Below, piece after piece: positions 11,095-20,524 of a DNA stretch of 64,000 bases. Source of the stretch: Clostridia bacterium UC5.1-1E11 (GTDB lineage: Bacteria; Bacillota; Clostridia; Oscillospirales; Acutalibacteraceae); the NCBI GenBank assembly GCA_001305115.1, contig BCAA01000015.1:1-64000 (forward strand), given 5' to 3'. A program made the translations under genes and the position numbers. The notes under the pieces are model-generated. The model saw only the letters and a program-made list of their open reading frames with translations. It had not been told where the DNA came from and ran no database searches. Numbering within the stretch: the first letter of the stretch is position 1; every line of letters starts with the position of its first letter.

Positions 11095-13107
11095 GTGTTG
11101 AAGGACCGGCTCTATGCACTCTTTGTAAATCGCGTTCCAGGAATCCGTGACCGGTATCGCAAAAGCCGGGAAACAAAGGCAGCACGTTGGAAATCGCTCC
11201 TACTCTTGTTGGGACTCAACCTCCAGTATTATGTATTCTTTCGCAGAAGCTTGGCATATCCAGAGCGGAGTCCCATGTATGAAGAAAAACGTCTATACAG
11301 CAGCGGAAGTGAGTCGTCCCTCTCACAGCGGGAGGCCCCCGAGGCATTCGCCGCAAGGCTAGCTTCCTTTGATGTTATCTCCTTCGATGTGTTTGACACC
11401 CTCCTTTTCCGGCCATTTTCCCACCCAACGGATCTCTTTTATTTGATGGGTATGGCGTTGTCCTATCCAGACTTCCGTCAAATTCGTATTGACGCCGAAA
11501 AACAGGCTCGGAAAGAAAAAAAGAATAACGCCAATACGTTCGAGGTATCTCTGTCCGATATTTGGGAGATTATGGAGCGGGAAACTGGCATCCCCAAAAA
11601 ATATGGGATGCAGGTGGAGGAGGAATGGGAACAACGGTGCTGCTTCGCCAATCCATATATGTTACAAGTGGTCCATGCGCTGCTAAGGCGTGGCAAGGTG
11701 GTAATAGCTACCTCTGATATGTATCTACCTGCTGCCTTCATCCAAACGCTTTTGAGCCGCTGTGGTTATCGCTCATTGGCCGGTTGCTTTGTCTCCTGCG
11801 AATTTGGAACATCCAAGGGAGATGGCCTCCTTTATGAGGTACTCCGCCGTTCCTTCGGCCAGACAAAGACATATGTGCACGTGGGAGATCACCCCGAGGC
11901 CGACTATCAACAGGCTATGCGCCATCACATGCAGGCCATCCTTTACGCCAACGTCCACCATATGGGAAACCTTTACCGTCCGATGGATCTCTCCGCCATT
12001 GTTGGCAGCGTGTATCGTGGAATTATTAACACCCATATACACAATGGGCTCCGGACTTACTCACGCGAATACGAATATGGTTTTATTTATGGCGGCCTAT
12101 TCGTAACCGGTTATTGCCAGTTTATCCATCAATATGTCCAAGCGCACAGTATAGAGAAAATCTTATTTTTATCCAGAGATGGATTTGTCCTTCTCCAAGC
12201 ATACCGGCAGATGTATCCAAAAGAGACTACTCGAACCACATATGCGCATTGGTCTCGGCTGGCAGCGATCAAGTTATGCGCCGACGATTACCGCTCCGAA
12301 TACTTCCGAAGGTTTCTTACCCACAAAGTCGATCAAAAGTACACCATCCAGCAGATTATAAAAAGCATGGAACTGGATCGTCTGCTTGATACGCTCTGTC
12401 AAACAGTGAAGGTGGAGCCGGATACGGAATTGACGTATAAAAATGTGGGAACCATTCAAAAATATTTGATGAACCACTGGGGGGACATCCAACATCTCTA
12501 TCAAGAGCAGGTGGAAGCTGGCAAAGTGTATTATTTCCAACTTTTAAAAGGGTGTCACCGTGCTGTGGCCGTGGATATTGGCTGGGCGGGCAGTGGCGCC
12601 ATCCTGCTCGACCATGCAGTCAATCGCCTTTGGCTTCTAGATTGTCCGATCACCGGGATTCTCGCCGGGACAAATTCCTGTTACAGTCCAGAGATAGATG
12701 CGAGCGAACCGTTCTTGTTCGCAGGCAAACTGGTCAGTTATCTTTATTCCCAAGGCGTGAACCGCGACCTTTGGAAGTATCATGATCCCGCACAAGGCCA
12801 CAATCTTTACTGGGAACTCCTGTTGGGCGCTCCAGAAGGTAGCCTGAAAGGGTTCTATTGGGATCAATCGGGAAACTGCCAATGCCGGTTCAAAGAAAAT
12901 GTTCCAAATCCAGAACGGATTCACGAGATCCACCGGGGAATTCTGGATTTTGTAAAACAGTTTTTAGCTGTGGAAGACCGCTTTGGTTGTGACATTCCCA
13001 TTCCTGGAAGGGACGCCTATGCGCCCATGGTGAGTGTCTGTAGCCGAAAGAATAAATCGTTTCGAGAAGGTCTGGAGGGGTTACTGGATGAAACACATAT
13101 TGCATAA
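11095..13107 (+). CDS. COG5610-type HAD hydrolase with C-terminal extension
   Basis: 670 residues, GTG start 6 nt after GAAGGAG and directly after the ATPase stop. Residues of about 90-290 form a HAD domain: motif I SFDVFDTLL, motif II ATSDMYL, a lysine in GTSKGDG and motif IV HVGDHPEAD. The second half carries the domain shared with the protein at 8139 (LFLSRDGFV; VDIGWAGSG). COG5610 proteins occur in surface glycan loci; the substrate is unknown to me. The HAD residues needed for phosphoryl transfer are intact, so phosphatase or phosphotransferase activity on a glycan precursor is plausible. Confidence 0.72.
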   Translation: MLKDRLYALFVNRVPGIRDRYRKSRETKAARWKSLLLLLGLNLQYYVFFRRSLAYPERSPMYEEKRLYSSGSESSLSQREAPEAFAARLASFDVISFDVFDTLLFRPFSHPTDLFYLMGMALSYPDFRQIRIDAEKQARKEKKNNANTFEVSLSDIWEIMERETGIPKKYGMQVEEEWEQRCCFANPYMLQVVHALLRRGKVVIATSDMYLPAAFIQTLLSRCGYRSLAGCFVSCEFGTSKGDGLLYEVLRRSFGQTKTYVHVGDHPEADYQQAMRHHMQAILYANVHHMGNLYRPMDLSAIVGSVYRGIINTHIHNGLRTYSREYEYGFIYGGLFVTGYCQFIHQYVQAHSIEKILFLSRDGFVLLQAYRQMYPKETTRTTYAHWSRLAAIKLCADDYRSEYFRRFLTHKVDQKYTIQQIIKSMELDRLLDTLCQTVKVEPDTELTYKNVGTIQKYLMNHWGDIQHLYQEQVEAGKVYYFQLLKGCHRAVAVDIGWAGSGAILLDHAVNRLWLLDCPITGILAGTNSCYSPEIDASEPFLFAGKLVSYLYSQGVNRDLWKYHDPAQGHNLYWELLLGAPEGSLKGFYWDQSGNCQCRFKENVPNPERIHEIHRGILDFVKQFLAVEDRFGCDIPIPGRDAYAPMVSVCSRKNKSFREGLEGLLDETHIA

Positions 13108-14070
13108 CGGGTCCGATAAACCGCTTGTTTTGTATCACGCTATCAGTTCTTATCAGCTTCTGGAAGTGATTCTCCACCGCTTGACCTATCACAAAAAAGA
13201 GTGGGCTGTATTGATTCTGCCGGATTTTATCCTGCAAAAATATCCACAGTACAAACGATTAGTTACACAGCATCTTTTTGATGAAGTGTATCTCTTTCCC
13301 TATTTGCACATCCTGCATCGCACGGAAAAGCTGATTCTCGAGGATGTAAAACAATGCTACGAACAGATCGTCCCCTACCCCATCGCCGACTTTTCCGAGG
13401 TTTATGTTGCAGGAGCGCATTTTTACTTTTCCTTGTATCTCATTCAAAACCGGATTCCTTTCTATTTTTTGAAGATGCTGCCGGGATGTTGAGCAAATCG
13501 CAGGAACTATATGAAACTTTGGCGGCCAGCTTTCCTACACATGCAAAAATTGCCCGGAAATATCGACTGTTCAATGGAGAAAATCCCTACATTTACCGGG
13601 TAATCTGTTTGAAGAAAGCACAGACCATCGACGTCTCCGACGAACGATACCTGGATTTTTCCGTGGAGGAAGCCTTACAAAATCTTCCGGAACGGGAGCG
13701 AAAAAACCTGATTCATTTTTTCTTAAAGCATCGCCTTTGGACAAAAGCTGAAGCCATTTTATTGACCCAACATTTTGCCAATCTCAATATGATGAGCGAA
13801 GAAGAGCAGATTCGCTCGTACAAGCTCCTTCGGGTCAGCGCCCTTCAGGATGTACGCCTCATTATTAAAAAGCATCCGGACGATTATTTAAACTACCGGA
13901 AGATCTTCCCTGACGCAGAATTGATCAAAGAAATCTTTCCAGCAGAACTTCTCCCCTATGTTTTTTGGCGAAAGCCCACCTCCATCTATACGTTTGATTC
14001 CACCAGCTGTGAGAATCTTGGTAAACACTTTTTGATTCAGAAGATCGAGAGGAAATCCTATGCAGAATAA
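13088..14070 (+). CDS. GT52/polysialyltransferase-like glycosyltransferase, one frameshift
   Basis: About 327 residues after repair. The start at 13088 follows GGAGGGG and overlaps the previous gene by 20 nt. The key features are an acidic FFEDAAGML motif and a later KKHPDDYL motif, which resemble the D/E-D-G and H-P motifs of bacterial sialyl- and polysialyltransferases that use CMP-sugars (GT52/GT38). One T is missing from a T6 run at 13465-13470; with it, IPFYF reads on into FEDAAGML. A cytidylyltransferase gene in the same operon would supply a CMP-activated donor. The family call rests on short motifs, so it is tentative. Confidence 0.55.
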
Positions 14071-15208
14071 TCTGGTTTTGATTGTTGTCAATTCGGTATA
14101 CCAACTTTTTACTGCAGTACACATGCGAAGAAGCCTTCTTGCAGACAGATTGGTCGACCTTCTGGTCACGGACGTCACTTCCGTTCTGAATGAAACAATA
14201 CCCCGGCTGCAAGAAACAGGACTGTTTGAACGAGTGATCTCCGGGACTACCAAGGAGCTCAACAAAAAATATGCGGCTGCTCCAGCAGACGTACTCAATG
14301 AAGGTTTTCAAAATATTGATCGGACGTTGCGTTGGAATCTAAATGAGGAACTCGCCAGTTATTCGGAAATTTACTTTTCCAATTTTGATCCCTTTATCCG
14401 CATGTTGGCCTGCCTATACGAGGCCTCTCCCTGCGAATTCATCTGCTATGAGGATGGCTTCTCCTCCTACGTGATCGACTATCTTCGGGAAAACCGGGCT
14501 GCCATCAATCGCCACCCAGAGGGTGGGAAAATTCGAAACAAGGTCCATCGAGTTTTACTCTATGAGCCACACCTTGCCCTGCGTGGAGATTCCCTCACCA
14601 ATCAGGCCTTGCCTAAAATCGACCGGCGCGATCAGGAGTTGAAACTCCTGCTGAATTATATCTTTGACTATAAAAAGCCGGAGGAATGTATGGACTTCAT
14701 CTTTTTGGAACAGTCCTTTCGGGCCGAAGGCATTAAAACCAACGATCTTGCACTGATGCAATTATGCCAACAAACGGTTGGGCCAGGCCGATTCCTTGTA
14801 AAGCCCCATCCAAGGAATCCGGAAAATCTTCCCTTTCAGCTTGGATTAACCCGCAAATATCCCACAGGAGCGCCGTGGGAACTCTTCCTTCTGAATGAAA
14901 GCCCTGATCGCCGCACCATCATCACCGTCTGCTCCAATGCAGCGCTGACAAGCCGCATTGTATTTGGAATGGACATCAACACGTTGATGTTGTACCGCCT
15001 TTTTGAAGGAAAAGTCCTTTGGAAGGAAGATGCCATTCTAAAGCAGTATCTGCGTAAGTTCCGGCGGCAGTTTGCCGGAAAAAATTATTATGTGCCACAA
15101 ACGATCTACGAGCTACAGGATATACTCAAGTATTTAGGAGGCCGCCATGAATCAACCAATCAAAGTTTCCATCATTATCCCTGTTTATCAAGTCGAAAAC
15201 TATCTTGA
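14060..15208 (+). CDS. GT52/polysialyltransferase-like glycosyltransferase
   Basis: 382 residues, overlapping the preceding gene by 11 nt. It opens NLVLIVVNSVYQLFTAVHM, the start typical of GT52-type proteins, and carries FICYEDGFSSY, RFLVKPHPRNPE and ITVCSNAALTSRIVFG, matching the acidic, HP and serine motifs of CMP-sugar transferases. It is distantly similar in plan to the protein at 13088. The last 20 residues overlap the next GT2 gene by 62 nt; a small unseen indel near the end could have extended it. The probable role is transfer of a CMP-activated acidic sugar to the glycan. Confidence 0.65.
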   Translation: MQNNLVLIVVNSVYQLFTAVHMRRSLLADRLVDLLVTDVTSVLNETIPRLQETGLFERVISGTTKELNKKYAAAPADVLNEGFQNIDRTLRWNLNEELASYSEIYFSNFDPFIRMLACLYEASPCEFICYEDGFSSYVIDYLRENRAAINRHPEGGKIRNKVHRVLLYEPHLALRGDSLTNQALPKIDRRDQELKLLLNYIFDYKKPEECMDFIFLEQSFRAEGIKTNDLALMQLCQQTVGPGRFLVKPHPRNPENLPFQLGLTRKYPTGAPWELFLLNESPDRRTIITVCSNAALTSRIVFGMDINTLMLYRLFEGKVLWKEDAILKQYLRKFRRQFAGKNYYVPQTIYELQDILKYLGGRHESTNQSFHHYPCLSSRKLS

Positions 15209-16897
15209 GCGGGCTGTCGATTCTGTTTTGGCGCAAACCCTGCAAGAAAAGGAGATTATCCTGGTAGACGACGGCAGTGAAGACGCTTCCCCACAGATTT
15301 GCGACCGCTATGCACTGGAATATCCCGATCTTATCCACGTGATCCATAAGGAGAATGAGGGGCTTGGATTGGCGCGCAATACCGGTGTCCGGGCTGCTAA
15401 AGGGGAATACATCGCCTTTCTTGATTCAGATGACACCGTTGAACCGGAAATGTATGAGGAGATGTATCAAAAAGCCGTCGAACAGGATTTTGATATCGTG
15501 ATGTGTGATGTCAAAATCCTTTACGTGGATGAAAATCGAACCAGTACGGTTTCAACTTATCCCCATGAACAGATCGATCTGTCCGACTACATTGCCAACG
15601 GCAATAATATCACATACAGCGTCAATAAGCTGTTTCGAAGGGCTATCTGGGAAGAGAACCAATATGAGAAAATGCTCTTTGAGGATATCTCGCTCATTCC
15701 TTCTCTGATTACAAGATATCCCCGTATCGGTTATATTCCCAAACCTTTCTATCATTACTACCGGCGTGCAAACACCATCTCGACCTCTCTGGTGGGAAAC
15801 ATGGTCGACATCATCCAGGCTTTTCGTAATTTTATCGACACCAGTGACCAAGATTACCGTGATGAGGTGATCTACTGTGTCGCAAAACAATTATATTGGA
15901 ATATGACACAGTCCAGGATACTTTTTCAAGCGGACTTTATCGATCTTCTAAAAGAGTATCAAAAGGACTTCTTGCTCAATTCCTACATCGCTCATGATGA
16001 GAAAATTCGGAGAATCCTAGATTTTCTCAAAGAGGAGATCCTTCCGGATCAAATCATCTGTGTTCATTTTGGGCGCCCACTCCCCACGGAATTTCTGGAA
16101 GAACTCCAGACAAATTTCCCCAAAACACGCCTGATCGACGCAGACGAGCGTTATTTCGCACAGGAAGAGCTTCCCGAAAATGTTCACCAAGCTTGGGACG
16201 AAGGATACCTCGCCTATGTAGAGGAATACTGTGCCCTGAAAATTCTCTGTGAAGAAGGAGGAATCGTTCTTACTCCGGAGATGCACACAAATTTACAGTT
16301 CAAGAAGCTGCGGCTTCATACAATTTTTTTTGGTTTGAAAACGAAGAAGAGCTGACAACCGGTTGCTTTGGAGCGGTCAAAGGGCATTATGTCATACAAG
16401 CTTTGCTCAGCACCTATGAGATGGATACCATTTTCAACAAGGCATTCCTCCCACTAAAAGACCGCCTGCGGGATTTTCTGGTCCTCCATTTCAATTTGAG
16501 GGTCAATGGGAGGAAACAGCTTTTGAAAAAAGAGATTCAGATACACCTGCCCAGTGTTCTGGCCTTCGACATGAAGGACGGCGAAAACTGCTGCAAACTG
16601 GGCGGTTATCCGGTTCCAGACGGATACGAAATTGTCAGCGATGCCGTCCTGAAAATGTGGTCAAACCGGCTGTTGGAGAACTGGAATCTTTATAAACAAG
16701 AACTTAACCGAAAACGCCCTGCTCCTTCAAAACCTGCACCAGCCCCCAGTAAAACGCGGCCTCCAGAATGGTATGAGCGGGAACTTCACAGGCAAATCGA
16801 GGAGGTCGTGGCCACTTATGAAAACTCCACCAGTTGGCGAATCACCAAGCCGGTTCGTGCACTTGGAGAATGGTTTGGAAAGCGAGGTAAAGCATAA
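15147..16897 (+). CDS. Glycosyltransferase family 2 with C-terminal extension, one frameshift
   Basis: About 583 residues after repair, SD AGGAGG. The N-terminal 230 residues are a canonical GT2 domain: VSIIIPVYQVENYL, EIILVDDGSEDAS, GLGLARNTGV and the metal site IAFLDSDDT. The rest (ALKILCEEGGIVLTPEM onward) resembles a glycosyltransferase sugar-binding (DXD-like, capsular GT) region, ending in a proline-rich linker and a helical tail. One T is missing in a T8 run at 16324-16331, causing a false stop at 16355. The stop at 16897 overlaps the next start (TAATG). Confidence 0.75.
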
Positions 16898-17639
16898 TGC
16901 GAACAGTCGCAATTATTCCTGCGCGGTATGACTCAAGCCGATTGAAGGGAAAACCTTTGGCAGATCTCTGCGGGAAACCGATGATCTGGTGGGTATATAC
17001 ACAGGTATGTAAATCCGAAAAGATCGATGCGGTCTATGTAGCAACGGACCATGAAGCGATTGCACAGGTCTGTGCACAACACAAGATGGCCTATGTTATG
17101 ACGTCTCCTGACAACCGGACGAGCACCGAACGTATCTACGAGGCTGCACAGACCATTCCCGCGGATCTTTATCTCTGTATCAACGGAGATGAGCCCTTAA
17201 TCGACCCTCGCCTAATTGAGCAAATACTCCCAAGCGAAATAGCGGGGTTCTTTGCAGCCAATCTAATGACAAAAATTCATTCCCCAGTGGAAGCGGTTGA
17301 TGATTCCAATATCAAAGTGGTAACCGATTGTGACGGCTATGCACTTTTTATGTCGCGCAGCCCGATTCCGCATCCAAAGTCCAGCATTCACTTCGACTTT
17401 TATAAACACCTAGGGGTTCTCGCCTATTCGATGGAAGCTTTACGTTTTTTGCAGAAACGCCCAAGGGTGCAATTGAAAAAATTGAAGATATCAACGAACT
17501 TCGTTTTATTGAACACGGAAAAAAGTTAAAAATGATACCAGTTGAAGCACACACGCTTTCGGTCGATACACCAAAAGATCTAGACTATGTCCGAGGAATT
17601 ATTCAACAAAAATTGGAACAGGGGGAAATCGAGCTGTGA
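16897..17639 (+). CDS. CMP-Kdo-synthetase-like cytidylyltransferase, one frameshift
   Basis: 247 residues after repair, the normal length of KdsB. It begins VAIIPARYDSSRLKGKPLAD, the CTP-binding signature, with LYLCINGDEPLIDP and YKHLGVLAYSMEALRFF as in KdsB, and ends SVDTPKDLDYVRGII. The reaction expected is CTP plus a 3-deoxy-ulosonic acid giving the CMP-sugar and pyrophosphate. One T is missing from the T6 run at 17445-17450, giving a false stop at 17529. The stop overlaps the aldolase start. Kdo itself is unusual in Gram-positive bacteria, so the substrate may be another ulosonic acid. Confidence 0.75.
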
Positions 17640-19222
17640 GCCTTCAAATATTGGATTGTACACTGCGGGATGGCGGTTATATCAACGATTGGCGTTTTGG
17701 TCGTAAGACCATTACTTCGATCCTGGACAAGCTAGAATGTGCTAAAATCGACATCATTGAGTGTGGCTTTTTAACCGGCATGGTACAAGAAAAAGAGTGC
17801 TCGCTGTTTAACAGTACAGCGAACATTGAAGAGGTTCTACCGAAGCGGGAACGCTCTTCCATGTACGTTGCCATGATCGCCATCGGAGAAAAGGAATTGC
17901 ATCCTTCTAAATTGACACCCTATGATGGTAAAAGTATCGAAGGTATCCGACTGACCTTTCACAAAAATGAGATTGATCTGGCAATTGAATGGGCCCACAT
18001 TATCATGGAGAAAGGATACCGCGTTTTTATGCAGCCAGTGGGTACCGTATTTTATAGCGATATAGAACTTCTTCAGTTGGTAGAAAAATGAATCAATTGA
18101 AGCCATATGCCTTCTATATTGTAGATACACTGGGAAGCATGTATCGGAATGAGGTCTCACACCGCTTCTATCTGATTGATGAAAACATGGACCCGCAAAT
18201 TCACTTGGGGTTCCATGGACACAACAACATGCAGTTAGCTTTCTCAAACGCACAAGTATTGGGAAAAATTCAAACAAAACGTACGTTGATACTAGATTCC
18301 TCTGTTTATGGGATGGGGCGTGGAGCTGGCAACCTCCCGACAGAACTTATCACACAGTATATCAACAAAAATATCGCCTCGCGGTATGATGTGACCATGG
18401 TCATGGATATTTATGATGAGTACATTGCCGCTATTCGAAAAAATACGAATGGGGCTACACAATGCCTTATCACATTGCCGCTAACAATGTCTGTCATCCG
18501 AATTACGCTGCATATCTCATCAATAAACAAACTTTAACCATGAAAGATATTGAAAAAATAATTCAGTCCATTCCGGATGCATACAAAGTTCTATATGATC
18601 GTTCTCTGATCGAGCAGCTTTATATACAGTTTCAAAGTCGGAAGATCGATGATCGTGCAGCTGTCGAGACCATCAAAACCTGGATTCAGGGGAAAAGCCG
18701 CTTCTTCTTGCGCCGGGGAAAAGTCTGCTTTCAAAGTATGATACGATCATGGAGTTTATTGAAAAGGAACATCCGTATGTGATCTCCGTTAACTTTGTCG
18801 ATCCCCGCTATCATATGGACGCTTGTTTTGTCAGCAATCATAAGCGTATGGATATTATCGGGCAGGAAATCCAACATTTTACAAAGATTCAAACGATCCT
18901 GACTTCCAACATTCCAGAGGGTCCATGGAAAGAATGCCTTTATGTAGACTATGACCGCTACACCAACGACGATGAAATGATCTCGGATAATGCCGGGCTG
19001 ATGCTCTTAAAACTATTGGAGCACTGTGGCGCAACCGAAGTATATCTAGCCGGTTTTGACGGTTTCCATCATCGGTACAATGGCAACTATTACAGCAAAG
19101 AATTGAATTTTAAAGTCAATGAGGAAGAAATTCTGGAGAAACAACTTCGAATCCGAGGCCAGCTGGCAGAATTGTCCCAAAATATGAAAATACAATTCTT
19201 AACTCCCTCCGTATATGAATGA
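17636..19222 (+). CDS. HMGL-type aldolase fused to DUF115-like domain, three frameshifts
   Basis: About 529 residues after repair, GTG start behind AGGGGGA. Residues 1-270 are a DRE-TIM (HMGL-like) barrel: LDCTLRDGGYINDW, IIECGF, YIVDTLGSMY, the metal-binding HLGFHGHNNMQLA and a GMGRGAGNLPTE motif, as in 4-hydroxy-2-oxovalerate aldolase relatives. The C-terminal part opens LLLAPGKSLLSKYDTI and continues to an AGFDGF motif, resembling DUF115/MptE-like nucleotide-binding domains. Single A bases are missing at A5 18084-18088, A6 18438-18443 and A4 18693-18696. Next to the cytidylyltransferase it may build the keto-sugar that is then CMP-activated; this pairing is an inference. Confidence 0.7.
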
Positions 19223-19251
19223 CTCAAATACCGCAAATTGGAATCGTCAAA

Positions 19252-19294
19252 GGATGGCCCGTTCCGCATGGAAACAGGCCATCCTTTTGTTTTT
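19252..19294 (+). terminator. Terminator of the polysaccharide operon
   Basis: An 8-bp stem GGATGGCC/GGCCATCC with a 17-nt loop is followed by TTTTGTTTTT, 30 nt behind the aldolase stop. Confidence 0.85.
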
Positions 19295-19780
19295 GCAAGA
19301 TGCATTATAAAAATGTTCAAAAACAAGCAAGCGATATACAATCCCTTTGACTCTTTGAGAACAACACAGAAAACCGATTGCATTCTCTTTAGCCAGGATA
19401 TGGTGCGAATTGGGCCATAGGGCGTAAATAATAGGCTATATCCGCATATCCCAGTCCAATTCAGAACAAAAAACACCTGCAAAACCGCTCCAAGTAAACA
19501 TGAATGGAAACCGATTTTTCAAGACGCAGACACGCATCTGCTTCAAGGGTACAACAATCAAGCAAGAATGTCTAAAGCTCTTATAACCCCGAAATGGTAT
19601 CGAAAGACAAGTGTTCCAACTATTCGGGAAGAATTTCGAGGAAACAACCAGAGCCAATCATTAAAATATGTTTTTCCTTATGCTCTAATGCGACAAAAAT
19701 AGGTAAATTATTTCGACATAATACACAATATGAATTATCATTCGTAGAATCATCGTGCATATTCCAATATTCTTTCTTTC
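19295..19780. other. Intergenic stretch without recognised gene
   Basis: No coding region, RNA or repeat could be supported in either strand. The last part presumably carries the promoter of the small XRE gene. Confidence 0.5.
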
Positions 19781-19794
19781 AAGGAGGAATATTT

Positions 19795-20007
19795 ATGTCA
19801 TTTAAAATGCACTTTGGACACGACATCTATCATCTTCGCACGGATTCTCTCAAACTGACACAACAACAAGTTGCGGATGCTATCCCGATTTCCCTACGAG
19901 AATATCAAAAAATTGAAAAAGGTGAGCTGTCTCCTGGTTCTGAGATTTTTCTCCGCCTTGTCTTTTTCTTCGATATTGATATTCAAAAATATAGGGAAGA
20001 CTTATGA
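19795..20007 (+). CDS. Small XRE-family DNA-binding protein
   Basis: 70 residues behind a perfect AAGGAGGA. The segment LTQQQVADAIPISLREYQKIEKGELSPGS is shaped like an HTH_3 (Cro/CI-like) helix-turn-helix, followed by a short LRLVFFFDIDIQKYRE helix. There is no effector domain. It is a single gene between the glycan operon terminator and the tRNA. Target unknown; autoregulation or control of a neighbour is possible. (The quoted segment spans positions of about residues 20-48.). Confidence 0.72.
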   Translation: MSFKMHFGHDIYHLRTDSLKLTQQQVADAIPISLREYQKIEKGELSPGSEIFLRLVFFFDIDIQKYREDL

Positions 20008-20031
20008 ACACAATTCCAGCGCATATTGGCT

Positions 20032-20080
20032 AAACCCGCGGCGTTCTCTATGTAGGATTCTACGGGTTTTCTCTTCCGGG
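20032..20080 (+). terminator. Weak terminator candidate after XRE gene
   Basis: AAACCCG and CGGGTTT pair across a 29-nt loop, followed by TCTCTTCC. The long loop and poor T run make this uncertain. Confidence 0.3.
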
Positions 20081-20337
20081 AGTTCCAGTCGATAGCATTT
20101 CCGTTCATCCCTACCACAATCCTATTCTTCTGTCGTTTTGATATGATCTATTTGCTTTATCTGATCGTAAGCCTTCTATACTTTCCAACAGATCCCGATG
20201 CTTATCAAAAACGAGTGGAATATCATCTTTTTTAATTCTTGATCGTTTACTTTCATGTCTTTTCCTTATCTATAAAAAATTTCGATATATGCCCATCTTT
20301 GTGTGAGTCTGGTTCAAAAAAGTGACTATAAACAAAA
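20081..20337. other. Intergenic, nothing recognised
   Basis: Apart from the terminator shared at 20341 I see no coding or structured element here. Confidence 0.4.
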
Positions 20338-20374
20338 AAAAGCTACATTTCAAAACCTTGAAATGTAGCTTTTA
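20338..20374 (-). terminator. Terminator of tRNA-fMet (bidirectional)
   Basis: A 13-bp perfect stem (AGCTACATTTCAA with its complement, 20341-20370) has a 7-T tail on the minus strand, right behind the tRNA, and a TTT tail on the plus strand. Confidence 0.85.
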
Positions 20375-20377
20375 GCT

Positions 20378-20454
<77 letters not shown>

Positions 20455-20488
20455 ATATTTCTGCACCTTCTTGATGAGTGCAGAATTT

Positions 20489-20517
20489 ATTATACTATAC
20501 TCGTTTATAAAATGCAA
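20489..20517 (-). promoter_or_regulatory. Promoter of tRNA-fMet
   Basis: TTGCAT and TATAAT with a 17-nt spacer, ending 34 nt before the mature tRNA. A small leader hairpin (CTGCAC/GTGCAG, 20461-20483) lies between. Confidence 0.75.
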
Positions 20518-20524
20518 GTCTTTT

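Noticed and set aside
19238-19420. 60-codon open frame overlapping the operon terminator
   Set aside because: It starts within the terminator stem, has no SD and shows no recognisable sequence.
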